From assembly GCA_023131975.1 (NCBI GenBank), contig JAGLYV010000065.1:1-32860 (forward strand): a DNA stretch of 32,860 nt, written 5' to 3'. The position numbers and the translations under genes were made by a program. Positions 1-8,254 of the stretch are shown piece after piece (within the stretch, counting starts at the first letter, position 1; each line of letters begins with the position of its first letter). The notes below the pieces were generated by a model. That model was not told the origin of the DNA, did not search any database, and saw only the letters and a list, made by a program, of their open reading frames with translations. The DNA is from Candidatus Krumholzibacteriia bacterium (GTDB lineage Bacteria > Krumholzibacteriota > Krumholzibacteriia > Krumholzibacteriales > Krumholzibacteriaceae).

Positions 1-50
1 ACAATCAGCATAAGGCCATCAAAGATTTTGGGAAAAAGAAAATGCATAGA

Positions 51-95
51 CATTCGAAGAGGGAACATTCGAAGAAGGAACACTCGAAGTAGATG
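51..95. repeat. Three imperfect 15-bp tandem units
   Basis: Units at 51-65, 66-80 and 81-95 share the core CATTCGAAGA or CACTCGAAGT. The first two differ at one base and the third is more diverged. They lie downstream of the C25 protease gene, in DNA with no convincing gene. Minus-strand reading frames through them give a short Phe-Glu-Cys repeat, but nothing supports translation. The role is unknown. Confidence 0.6.
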
Positions 96-236
96 TCTTG
101 TCTGATGACTTGGGGAATTGAATTTGTGTGATAATGCCGGTGAGTGAAAAGTGAGAGCGGACGGCGAGTACGAGTGGACAGCGAGACGAACAAGCTTTGT
201 GGAGGGGGGCAAAAAGATGATGGGTCATCAGCCAGG

Positions 237-2633
237 CTACCTGAGCAGGACAGCTTTTCTGCTGATCTTCGCGTCAGGTGTCCTGAGGATGTAGAAATAG
301 ACGCCGCTTGAGAGGGTCTCCGGTTGCCAGGGCATAGAATGGGGCCCGGCCTCCATTTCGCGGTCCAGGATCGTTCCGACCAGGCGTCCGGCAGCATCGT
401 AAACGGTCAGACTGACCCTGCCTGAGGCAGGAAGGGTGAAGCTGATCATCGTCACCGGGTTAAAAGGATTCGGCTGGTTCTGCCCGAGAGTCAGGGGTGA
501 AGGGGTAGTGACAGAGGGAGTCGTTTCGACTACAGCGATCGTCGACCGGTACATCAGCCTGTCATGAGCGGTAACGGTCAGGATCAGCGAATCGATTTCA
601 GCGCCCAGCGGTCCGCCAGTCGGTATGATGAGCCTCCCGGCTTCATCAGAGATATATGTTCCGACACAATCGCTACCGTCATATAGAGATGCCAGGGCAC
701 CCGGGATATCGGTCTCGGCGTACACGAACAGGTCGTCTCTGCCTGTTTCCGCTGAATGAGCCACTGGCAGCGCGGATGGTGCCGATGTCCATCCGTCCAT
801 GGCAGGGTCTCCGAGCAGGTTGAGACAATAGTAGCACCAGCGGTGTGCTCCCGGTTCGTATTCGTCGGGAAGGTCGACGAATGGCGCGGTCTCGTCTTTC
901 GCTCTTCCCAGGGCATCGCCGAGCAGCGAGACATCCTCGGTAAAGATCGCGTCGAAGAATTCTCTCTGGAAGTGATGGGACGGCCCGTTCGTCGTCCCTT
1001 CTGTAAACCATCCGTAGCGCGAATGGCAGAGCAATGCCGAGGCATAGGTATCGATAGTGACCATCGTCTCACAGATGCAGTCGTCAGCGTCAAATGCGCC
1101 GGCGTAGCAACCGTAGGTATAGACGACAGGAAAATTCGCGGAGATACCATCATTGGTAAAATTGGATGTATTGACATCACCCGCGCTTATCCGCATCGCA
1201 TAGTACGTGTTTGAATGTCCCGCGTGGCTCAGCCAGGCTGTCCCGGCGTTTACCGCCGCGTAGAGGCTCGGCGAGGACCAGGTTCCAAGGTCCCTGTCAT
1301 AATACCGTGTGATATCGAAGGCTTCGGGGATGCCGCTGGTCGTGAATCCATGCAATGTACATTCGCCGACCAGTTGGTCCATCTCGTCTCCGCCCCATGT
1401 CAGAGGGTCTGAATAGAGATGTTCGCCGAGCAACAGCGCCTTTTCCAGATCGCCTGTCACGGGAGCTTCCTGATACATGACCACCTTGTTGATAAAGGAC
1501 GCGGCTTCGGCGGGAGAATCGACCGGTGCTCTGCCGACCGATATTTCCTGGTAGAGGTCGTCCTCACCGGGTTCTCCCCACAGTGTGTCGCTGTCGGTGT
1601 TCCAGTCGCCGTCGAGGCAGGCGAAGTATATATCGGATGGTATATTGTCGTTCTCATAGAGGCTACCCGACTGCACGGCGCAGTACAGGCCCCTGAACGG
1701 TACGCTCGCGACTCCCCCCGGATCGCCGTCCCCGGCAAGAAGAAGGTATCCGATACCCTCTGTCACATACTGATCTATTACAGCGGAGCGGACCCTTTCA
1801 GCGCTATCGCTGCCCGGCCACCCCGCGTCGATATCCTCGACCGTCATTATCCTGGTCCGTATTCCACGTTTTTCATAGAAATCTCTCAGCGGAGTGAACT
1901 CGCCGGCCATCGAAGTTCTTGAGATGATGAGATAGTCGTATCCCGTACCGGCAGCGATCGAGCCGTGCCCGGCATCGGTCGGGCAGACCGCGTCCGGGTT
2001 GTCGACCAGACTCGACAGCCTGTCTGTGGTGATCTTGTCGCGCCGTATGAATCGCGATGCTTTGGCGGCTTCCGCGCCGGGCGATGTCTCTATTATGATC
2101 TCGACTTCGCTGTACCAGCCGGCCTCGGAAGTAACAGGATTGAACGATACGGGGGAGAAACAGCCTGTGGCGATCGCGTGACCCCGGAGGAAATGTGTCC
2201 TGAAACCGCTATCGGCAGGATCTGCCATCCGGTCGATCTCGTATGCCTCCTGTCGGAACAGAAGTCCGCCGTTCCGGCTGTCATCGACAGGTTCCGATCC
2301 TGGACGGACATGCTGTTTCGGGTGGAGCCTGATCGAGCCAGCTATCTGTCGCCAACCCCTCCTGACGATCTTCGATGATATTGCTTCTTCCCCCTCGGGA
2401 AGGAGGAGACGCACTCCCCGGAACGGAAATTCAGGTTCGCCGGGTTTTCCCGCCTGGATAACACCGGGAAAGAATATTCTCTGAAAGCCGTTCCCGGTAT
2501 CTTTGATGACGGGGTCTTCGAAATGACAGAGCAGGCGTACCTCACCGGCGGCAGCCGGCGCAGGGAACAGACCGGCGGAGAGGATGAGTGATATCAGAAA
2601 CGCGATAAAAGCGGTAAGAGTTGACTGTTTCAT
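237..2633 (-). CDS. Secreted C25 (gingipain-like) cysteine protease with C-terminal sorting domain
   Basis: This encodes a 798-aa exported protease of peptidase family C25. The ATG at 2633 was chosen because it puts a clear signal peptide (MKQ, a hydrophobic core, then Ala-Ala-Ala-Gly) at the N-terminus; the longer open frame to 2708 would bury it. The catalytic region shows a Ser-His-Ala-Gly-His segment (His470/His473) and Tyr-Gly-Cys-Tyr-Ala-Gly with Cys509, the His/Cys order and approximate spacing of gingipains. The last 80 or so residues start with NQPNPFNP and end with Gly-Val-Tyr-Phe-Tyr plus a basic tail, matching FlgD-like/type IX secretion (Por) sorting domains. It is therefore probably secreted across the outer membrane or displayed on the surface. 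No Shine-Dalgarno sequence is visible, and a TATAAT hexamer (minus strand, 2646-2641) lies close to the ATG, so the message may be nearly leaderless. The natural substrate is unknown. Confidence 0.88.
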   Translation of the reverse strand: MKQSTLTAFIAFLISLILSAGLFPAPAAAGEVRLLCHFEDPVIKDTGNGFQRIFFPGVIQAGKPGEPEFPFRGVRLLLPEGEEAISSKIVRRGWRQIAGSIRLHPKQHVRPGSEPVDDSRNGGLLFRQEAYEIDRMADPADSGFRTHFLRGHAIATGCFSPVSFNPVTSEAGWYSEVEIIIETSPGAEAAKASRFIRRDKITTDRLSSLVDNPDAVCPTDAGHGSIAAGTGYDYLIISRTSMAGEFTPLRDFYEKRGIRTRIMTVEDIDAGWPGSDSAERVRSAVIDQYVTEGIGYLLLAGDGDPGGVASVPFRGLYCAVQSGSLYENDNIPSDIYFACLDGDWNTDSDTLWGEPGEDDLYQEISVGRAPVDSPAEAASFINKVVMYQEAPVTGDLEKALLLGEHLYSDPLTWGGDEMDQLVGECTLHGFTTSGIPEAFDITRYYDRDLGTWSSPSLYAAVNAGTAWLSHAGHSNTYYAMRISAGDVNTSNFTNDGISANFPVVYTYGCYAGAFDADDCICETMVTIDTYASALLCHSRYGWFTEGTTNGPSHHFQREFFDAIFTEDVSLLGDALGRAKDETAPFVDLPDEYEPGAHRWCYYCLNLLGDPAMDGWTSAPSALPVAHSAETGRDDLFVYAETDIPGALASLYDGSDCVGTYISDEAGRLIIPTGGPLGAEIDSLILTVTAHDRLMYRSTIAVVETTPSVTTPSPLTLGQNQPNPFNPVTMISFTLPASGRVSLTVYDAAGRLVGTILDREMEAGPHSMPWQPETLSSGVYFYILRTPDAKISRKAVLLR

Positions 2634-2819
2634 ATATGCGATTATATCATATGTGGCCGATCTTTGCCAGATGGAAGGTGGATATCGGTTGCCGGGCAGG
2701 TACTCCACCGATCCCGGTATTTGTCGACCGCTAAAACAGGTAGATGAAAATTTCCGTATGGGCTATTATGGCCGGGTCAGGATCGTATGGACAAAACAGG
2801 ATGACGGAGGAAAAGATAG

Positions 2820-4187
2820 ATGAAGGCTTTAGTGAGCGTGTTCGGCGTTAATTTCGCCCGTTCGAGGGTTTCGAAATGGTGCCTGGTCCTGGCCGCCGCG
2901 ATCATTTTGCAGAGTACATTTCCATCGGGATCTCTGGCAGGTGAAAGCAGTGAATTCGATTGGGGGTTCAGGGAGCGAGTGAGGCAGGCTTACCTTCTGA
3001 ACGGGTTCGATTTTTCAGATGATATCGATGCTGACAGAAATTATATCAGGGTGCGTTCGCAGTTGTGGGCCAGCTGGGCGCCTGTCGATGGCTGGAAGGT
3101 CTACGCGGGGCTCAACAACGAGCACAGACACTGGTTCAAGTCCGAGAAAGGACTCCAGGACGAGGATTTTGAGATCGATGAGCTGATAGTCGAGAATTTC
3201 TATCTGTCCGCGGAAAGAATCGGAGGTTCTCCCTTCAGTATAGTGGCGGGCAGGCAGAATATCGCGTATGGCGAAGGATTCCTGATGATGGACGGCGGAC
3301 CCCTCGATGGTTCGAGGACCAGGTATTTCGACGCTGTGAGGGTAAAAGCGGAAAGAGGGGCAAGGTCAGTCGAGGTTCATTTTATCACCGACACTTCCTG
3401 GGACAGGCATATGCCGGTCGTAAATCCGCTCTACAAAAAACTTGTCGAGTATGACGAGACAGGCGCGGGGCTCTACTATATCGATGAGTCGATAGAAGGG
3501 AAAAAGCTGGAAGGCTACTATTTCTACAAGAATGAAAACGATGAGGATGATTTCTTTCCTGAAAGTGATATCCATACTTTCGGGGGCAGGATCACCGGGA
3601 AATATGGCGGGCATCTCGACTATGTGGCCGAACTGGCTTACCAGACGGGTGACATGGGCGATGCGGCGCGCAGGGGCTTCGGCGGGATCGCCAGCGCGAC
3701 CTGGTCATTTGACAGAAGGATGGATCCATCTGTGAAGGCGGGATTCGTATACCTGTCGGGAGACGATCCTTCGACCGAGGATTTCGAGGGCTGGAATCCC
3801 CTCTACAGCAGGTTCCCAAAATGGAGTGAGATGTATATCTATACTCTCGCTGCCACCGAGAGAGGGGCCGCTTACTGGGAAAATCTGATCATCTATCACC
3901 TGAATTTCGTGATAAACCCGGTCAGTGATATCACCGTAGAGACTGTATTCTGTCTCCTGATGGCGCCGCAGGGAGATCTGGCGACCATGCCGGGACTCAT
4001 TAAACCCAATCCTGTGTTCGGGGAGGGAGACACGCGGGGTTTGATGTCCAAGGTGAAGTTGAGCTGGAGATTGAAAAAATATCTTTCGGGACACCTGTTG
4101 TGGGAAAGGTTTGATCCCGGTGATTACTATTTCGAAGGTGCCGATACGGGGCACTTCCTCAGGTGCGAATTGATGTTCGAATATTAG
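2820..4187 (+). CDS. Alginate-export-type outer-membrane porin
   Basis: This 455-aa protein has an N-terminal signal sequence (hydrophobic stretch about residues 19-40, cleavage expected near Leu-Ala-Gly-Glu). The rest reads as alternating aromatic/polar beta strands ending in a Phe-Glu-Tyr C-terminus, typical of outer-membrane barrels. The segment with Ala-Gly-Arg-Gln-Asn followed by Tyr-Gly-Glu-Gly-Phe, Gly-Gly-Pro-Leu-Asp-Gly and Arg-Tyr-Phe-Asp-Ala-Val-Arg is characteristic of alginate export (AlgE-like) family porins. A GGAGG Shine-Dalgarno about 10 bases upstream supports the start. Family members are often general anionic-solute channels, so the name should not be read as proof of alginate transport. 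It precedes a symporter pair on the same strand after 47 bp, suggesting outer- and inner-membrane steps of one uptake route. Confidence 0.8.
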   Translation: MKALVSVFGVNFARSRVSKWCLVLAAAIILQSTFPSGSLAGESSEFDWGFRERVRQAYLLNGFDFSDDIDADRNYIRVRSQLWASWAPVDGWKVYAGLNNEHRHWFKSEKGLQDEDFEIDELIVENFYLSAERIGGSPFSIVAGRQNIAYGEGFLMMDGGPLDGSRTRYFDAVRVKAERGARSVEVHFITDTSWDRHMPVVNPLYKKLVEYDETGAGLYYIDESIEGKKLEGYYFYKNENDEDDFFPESDIHTFGGRITGKYGGHLDYVAELAYQTGDMGDAARRGFGGIASATWSFDRRMDPSVKAGFVYLSGDDPSTEDFEGWNPLYSRFPKWSEMYIYTLAATERGAAYWENLIIYHLNFVINPVSDITVETVFCLLMAPQGDLATMPGLIKPNPVFGEGDTRGLMSKVKLSWRLKKYLSGHLLWERFDPGDYYFEGADTGHFLRCELMFEY

Positions 4188-4234
4188 GGCGGACAGGGGC
4201 AGAAGTCCGGGAGTCTGAAGAAAGGTGGTTGAGA

Positions 4235-4378
4235 ATGGGTCCTTTTAATATGCCGTGGCTGACATTCTCGGCATTCATCGTAGTCGATATAAGTGTCCTT
4301 ATCGCGATCATCTGGGTGGTAATGGATATCAGGAAGCATCCGGAGAACGGTGGGAAAAATGGGGAGGGACAACGATGA
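4235..4378 (+). CDS. Symporter small accessory membrane peptide
   Basis: This 47-aa peptide starts at the ATG at 4235, preceded by an AAAGGTGG Shine-Dalgarno. A longer frame from 4163 overlaps the porin gene and lacks a ribosome site. It has one predicted transmembrane helix (about residues 7-30, starting Trp-Leu-Thr-Phe) with a short N-terminus and a charged, Gly-rich tail. Its stop codon overlaps the start of the following sodium:solute symporter (ATGA at 4375-4378), so the two are translationally coupled. Tiny one-helix proteins encoded directly before SSS transporters are a known pattern. A role as an accessory subunit or stabiliser of the symporter is inferred from position; the peptide itself carries no catalytic motif. 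Confidence 0.75.
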   Translation: MGPFNMPWLTFSAFIVVDISVLIAIIWVVMDIRKHPENGGKNGEGQR

Positions 4379-5814
4379 GTCTGCTGGCAGCCTGCGTAGT
4401 GGTACTGATACTTTATCTCGGAGTCCTGGTCGGGATAGGTATCTGGAGTGCCCGACGCACCTCTACCGCCGAAGATTTTATTCTCGGGGGGAGGAAAGTA
4501 GGGCCATGGGTGACCGCGCTTTCATTTATAGCCGTTTATTTCAGTTCGGTGCTTATCATCGGGGGGGGTGGGTTCGGATACAAGTTCGGGATGGCGACGG
4601 TCTGGATAGGCGCGATAAACGTTCTTGTTGGATGTACACTCTGCTGGATAGTCCTCGGGCGCCGGGTCAGGCTATTCACCGAGAGAATGGGTGTCAGCAC
4701 TATCTCCGGGTTCTTTACCAAAAGATACAATTCGCCCGAGGCCGGTGTATTCTCGGCTCTGATCATCTTCATCTTTCTTATTATCTACAATGTCAGTGTC
4801 GTCAAGGGCATGGCTCATTCGTTCGAGGTCCTGATGGGGTTGCCCTATTGGGGTGGAGTCCTCATCTCAGGTATCGTCATCATCTTCTACGTCGTCCTCG
4901 GTGGGTATCAGGCGGTCGTCTGGACCGGATTGATCCAGGCCTGGGTGATGATATTCAGCCTGTTGCTCCTCACCTTCCGGACTCTCAATGTCGTCGGAGG
5001 TCTGAGCGAGGGAATGCGCAAGCTGGCCGAGATCGGTCCGGGGTACGTAAATACTCCCGGAGTCTGGGGTTGGGCGGGACTGATCAGCTTCTGTCTCATA
5101 GTCAGTCTCGGAGTATGGGGGATGCCCCAGTTGCTCATAAGATTTTACTCGATTAAAGACGCCAAGACCTTTCGTCTCGGGACCGTGATAGTCACCGTTG
5201 GAGCGGCGGTCGCCGTTCTTCCCTATCTTAACGGCGCGTTTGCGAGGATACTTATACCCGAACTTCAGAATGCCGATCTGGCAATTCCTTCTCTGTCACG
5301 GCTTGTCCTTTCTCCCTGGGGGGCAGCTATACTCCTGGCGGGTGTAGTGGCGGCCGGCATGTCGACCTTTGCCGGGGTACTTATAATCATATCCAGTTCG
5401 CTGGTGAGGGATGTATATATAAATGGTTTAAAGAAGGTGATGACCGGTGAGCAGGAGATCCTCGCCAACAGGGTCATAAGTGGCTCGGTAGGTGTCATCG
5501 CCCTTCTGATAGCTCTGAAGCCTCCGGCTCTGATCCTTGTCCTTACAGGCTTTTCATGGGCCGTTATCGCCTCGACCAACCTGTGGCCCCTTCTGTTCGG
5601 ACTCTATTGGAAGGGAGCGAGCAGGGCGGGGGCATTCATATCGATGCTCGCCGGCACGGTCACTGCCATTGTCTGGACCTGGCTGGGCAAGCCTTTCGGG
5701 ATCCATGGGTTTATCACGGGAACTGCCGTCTCGTTGATCGTTATCGTAGTCGTAAGCCTGGTGAAGAGAGCTTCATACCCAGAGGGTCATATCGAGAAGA
5801 TCTACGGGGAATAG
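4375..5814 (+). CDS. SSS-family sodium:solute symporter
   Basis: This is a 479-aa inner-membrane protein starting at the ATG at 4375, behind a GGGGAGGGA ribosome site. It is hydrophobic throughout, compatible with about 13 transmembrane helices. The N-terminal region has the family signature Asp-Phe-Ile-Leu-Gly-Gly-Arg followed by a Ser-Phe-Ile-Ala...Ser-Ser helix and a Gly-rich loop. Conserved Gly/Ser-rich helices recur around residues 200-230 and 330-350. Members import sugars, carboxylates, amino acids, anions or urea with sodium, and substrate cannot be read from sequence. The upstream one-helix peptide and porin suggest a dedicated uptake system. The length is normal for the family and no defect is visible. 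Confidence 0.87.
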   Translation: MSLLAACVVVLILYLGVLVGIGIWSARRTSTAEDFILGGRKVGPWVTALSFIAVYFSSVLIIGGGGFGYKFGMATVWIGAINVLVGCTLCWIVLGRRVRLFTERMGVSTISGFFTKRYNSPEAGVFSALIIFIFLIIYNVSVVKGMAHSFEVLMGLPYWGGVLISGIVIIFYVVLGGYQAVVWTGLIQAWVMIFSLLLLTFRTLNVVGGLSEGMRKLAEIGPGYVNTPGVWGWAGLISFCLIVSLGVWGMPQLLIRFYSIKDAKTFRLGTVIVTVGAAVAVLPYLNGAFARILIPELQNADLAIPSLSRLVLSPWGAAILLAGVVAAGMSTFAGVLIIISSSLVRDVYINGLKKVMTGEQEILANRVISGSVGVIALLIALKPPALILVLTGFSWAVIASTNLWPLLFGLYWKGASRAGAFISMLAGTVTAIVWTWLGKPFGIHGFITGTAVSLIVIVVVSLVKRASYPEGHIEKIYGE

Positions 5815-5869
5815 ATCATATTCTCCAGCCCATCCTGAGAGGGTGGGGACAATTGATTCAGCGTGAGCG

Positions 5870-5899
5870 GGCCGGTCCGGTTCAATTTCCGGGCTGGCC
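5870..5899 (+). terminator. Possible weak terminator hairpin after the symporter
   Basis: Arms at 5870-5880 and 5889-5899 can form an 11-bp GC-rich stem with two G-U pairs and an 8-base loop. Only a short T-run (CTTTTA) follows immediately, so termination would be weak. It could separate the symporter transcript from the downstream regulator gene. Confidence 0.35.
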
Positions 5900-5918
5900 A
5901 CTTTTACTGCCGCTGTTT

Positions 5919-5948
5919 TTGTTATTCAGGGTCATTTTTTGTTATAAT
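5919..5948 (+). promoter_or_regulatory. Candidate sigma70-type promoter upstream of the HTH/PBP regulator
   Basis: TTGTTA at 5919-5924 and a perfect TATAAT at 5943-5948 are separated by 18 bp, in a notably AT-rich stretch about 105 bp before the regulator start. Just downstream (about 5955-5985), ATTTTCAT-like octamers recur as direct repeats and could be binding sites, possibly for the regulator itself. No binding evidence can be read from sequence. Confidence 0.4.
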
Positions 5949-6051
5949 TTGTCATTATTTTCATTTTCATATCCATTTTCATCGATTATACTGCCCTTCC
6001 TGTGAGCCGGGTGTGCGTATCGCGGGTCGAAGAGAAGAGAGGACCGACCAG

Positions 6052-6972
6052 ATGACAGAAATCCTGATGACGACGAAAGAGCTGGCGGCGTATATAAACC
6101 TGAACGAGAAGAAGATATACGACCTGGTGAAAAAGAGAGTGATTCCTCATACGAAGGTCACCGGCAAGTATCTTTTTCCCAGGGATTCGATAGACAGGTG
6201 GATCGAGGACAGCATCGTGGCGGCTTCTACAGGGAAGGGGAGTGGAAAGGTGACGATAACGGGAAGCCACGATCCGGCCATCGACCTGCTTATCTCGGAA
6301 GTAAACAGAAGACATCCGGACATGACCCTGCTGGCGGCGAGCGTAGGCAGTACGAGAGGGATAGAGCTGCTCGGGGAAGGTGGGGCCGACATGGCGGGGA
6401 TCCATATCCTCGATACCGAGTCGAACGATTATAACCTGCCCTGGCTGGAGAAGCACATGCCGGGCCTCAAGCCTGTGGTAGTCCATTTTGCCATGAGGAG
6501 CCAGGGATTGATCGTGGCAAAAGGAAATCCTCTTGGTATCTCTGGAATTGAGGACCTGTGTGCCCCGGGACCCAAAGGTATGGTGGCAGGGGGTCCGAGA
6601 TTCATCAACCGGCAGGCAGGCTCGGGCACGAGACTACTCTTCGATCATCTGGTCGCGGGGGCCGGGCTGGATCCGGCTTCCATCGATCTATCCTCGGGAG
6701 AGGTCGCGACCCACACGGAGGTCGCGCAGGCGGTCCGCGCGGGAAGGGTCGATGTCGGGATGGGAGTGAAGTCCGCCGCGGTGGCGGCAGGGCTCGATTT
6801 CGTGCCGTTGGCCGAGGAGAGTTTCGATATCGCGGTCTCCAGAAGGAATTTCTACAGTGAACCGGTCCAGAAATGTCTCGAAGTCGTCAGATCTCTGGAG
6901 TTCATGGAAAGTGTGGCAGGTATGGGCGGTTACGACATGAAGGATTCGGGAGCGGTGATCTCCTGGGGATGA
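6052..6972 (+). CDS. Excisionase-type HTH regulator with PBP-like ligand domain
   Basis: This 306-aa protein starts at the ATG at 6052 after an AGAGAGGA ribosome site; the longer frame from 5863 runs through AT-rich promoter-like DNA. Residues about 5-50 (Thr-Thr-Lys-Glu-Leu-Ala-Ala-Tyr ... Phe-Pro-Arg-Asp-Ser-Ile-Asp-Arg-Trp) form a MerR/excisionase-like helix-turn-helix. Residues about 70-300 resemble the periplasmic-binding-protein-like domain found on ModE- or tungstate-type regulators, with Gly-Ser-Thr-Arg-Gly, Asn-Arg-Gln-Ala-Gly-Ser-Gly-Thr-Arg and His-Thr-Glu-Val-Ala segments. There is no signal peptide, so it should act in the cytoplasm as a one-component sensor. The ligand is unknown; oxyanions such as molybdate or tungstate are known for relatives. 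Its neighbours suggest control of the transport/redox cluster. Confidence 0.85.
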   Translation: MTEILMTTKELAAYINLNEKKIYDLVKKRVIPHTKVTGKYLFPRDSIDRWIEDSIVAASTGKGSGKVTITGSHDPAIDLLISEVNRRHPDMTLLAASVGSTRGIELLGEGGADMAGIHILDTESNDYNLPWLEKHMPGLKPVVVHFAMRSQGLIVAKGNPLGISGIEDLCAPGPKGMVAGGPRFINRQAGSGTRLLFDHLVAGAGLDPASIDLSSGEVATHTEVAQAVRAGRVDVGMGVKSAAVAAGLDFVPLAEESFDIAVSRRNFYSEPVQKCLEVVRSLEFMESVAGMGGYDMKDSGAVISWG

Positions 6973-6997
6973 AGTAATAATTGAAAGGAATGAAAAA

Positions 6998-8254
6998 TTG
7001 ATTACAAAAAAGAAATCAGACAGGCCCATCTTCATATGCCGGATCTGCCTGCCGATCATCGCTCTGCTCGCGGGCACCCTGTTTACTTTAAACTGTTCGG
7101 ATGACAGCACGGGTCCGGGAGAGGTCGTCTCGTCGAGGGCATACCAGGGACATGCTTCCGATGCGGACATCGACAATTTCGTCAAAAGCTATCCCCATAC
7201 CGTCGGGACACGACTCGACGATTGCCAGACCTGCCACAGGGGTGGGACCGTGACCGACGACGAGATGGAACCAGTATCTACCAATCCCTGCGATTTCTGC
7301 CACTTGATCCAGCATCCGCCGGCCGGGTGGACGGGCCTTCCGGCAAGCATAGATGAGACCTTAAATCCTTACGGTGAAGCTTATTCCGGCGCCGGCAGGG
7401 ACAGAGACGCAATAGTTGCGATCGCCGCGCTTGACAGTGACGGGGACAGCTATTCCAATTCTGATGAGATAGATGATCTGAGGTATCCCGGCGACGGGAA
7501 CAGCTATCCAGGACTCGAGCTCTGTCCTGTGCTGACTGTGACACTGGAGGAGATGAAACGGATGCCGGAACATACACAGTTCGTTCTGGCCAACGCTACG
7601 AAGCAGCAATACGATTTTTACGCTACCTATACCGGAGTCAGGATCGTCGACCTTCTTGAGGAATCGGGAGTCGACCTCACCGGCGCGACGAGCATCGATA
7701 TCATGGCCCCGGACGGGTACGCGAAGACATTCACCATGGATCAGATAACAGGGCAGTATCCGGACCATCGTTTCTATCCGGGGTTCGGAGCGGATGATCT
7801 TGGAACGGACTGTGCCTTTGTGGAATATCCGGATGAGACATACGGGCTCGCGTGGGGAGACTGGATAGGGGTAGAGCTGGGTCAGGAGTTCTGGCATATG
7901 ATCGCGTATGAGAGGGACGGTCAGCCGCTGGAAAGGTCTTATCCCGACCCGGCCTCAGGAAGGATCATCGGAGAAGGCCCCTTCAGGAACATGATTCCGC
8001 CAGGCGCGGAGGAGGATGACCTCAACAGGCCCGACCGGGGAAAGAACGAGGATACATCCGGGTGTACGCTCATGGAATGGAACTACAACGACTATATCGA
8101 TCACAACGCCGGCAGCATGGTCAAGGCCACGGTCATCATACGGATCAACCCCGTTGACCCGGGTTGCGAGGAGTTCGATATCATCAACGGGGGCTGGGCG
8201 ATGGTCGACGGAGATTTTATTCTCATCTATGGCCACGGGGTGACGGTGGAGTGA
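6998..8254 (+). CDS. Diheme c-type lipoprotein with sulfite-oxidase-like domain
   Basis: This 418-aa protein starts at a TTG at 6998, preceded by GAAAGGAA. The ATG at 6990 is in another frame and stops after three codons. The N-terminal hydrophobic stretch ends in Thr-Leu-Asn-Cys, giving a lipidated Cys33 in the periplasm. Two heme c motifs, CQTCH (76-80) and CDFCH (98-102), lie in the first domain. An EF-hand-like Asp-Ser-Asp-Gly-Asp loop (146-157) follows. Residues about 175-390 resemble the Oxidored_molyb fold (Val-Thr-Leu-Glu-Glu-Met, Tyr-Thr-Gly-Val-Arg, Pro-Asp-Gly-Tyr, Gly-Glu-Gly-Pro-Phe-Arg), but the cysteine expected to bind molybdenum early in that fold is absent. The last codon overlaps the next porin start by one base (TGATG). 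A periplasmic electron-transfer or sensing role is inferred; enzymatic activity is uncertain. Confidence 0.78.
   Translation: MITKKKSDRPIFICRICLPIIALLAGTLFTLNCSDDSTGPGEVVSSRAYQGHASDADIDNFVKSYPHTVGTRLDDCQTCHRGGTVTDDEMEPVSTNPCDFCHLIQHPPAGWTGLPASIDETLNPYGEAYSGAGRDRDAIVAIAALDSDGDSYSNSDEIDDLRYPGDGNSYPGLELCPVLTVTLEEMKRMPEHTQFVLANATKQQYDFYATYTGVRIVDLLEESGVDLTGATSIDIMAPDGYAKTFTMDQITGQYPDHRFYPGFGADDLGTDCAFVEYPDETYGLAWGDWIGVELGQEFWHMIAYERDGQPLERSYPDPASGRIIGEGPFRNMIPPGAEEDDLNRPDRGKNEDTSGCTLMEWNYNDYIDHNAGSMVKATVIIRINPVDPGCEEFDIINGGWAMVDGDFILIYGHGVTVE

Noticed and set aside
5-397. 130-aa open frame on the minus strand with Phe-Glu-Cys repeats
   Set aside because: It overlaps the 3' end of the C25 gene, has no ribosome site or family pattern, and its repeat is just the 15-bp DNA repeat read in frame.
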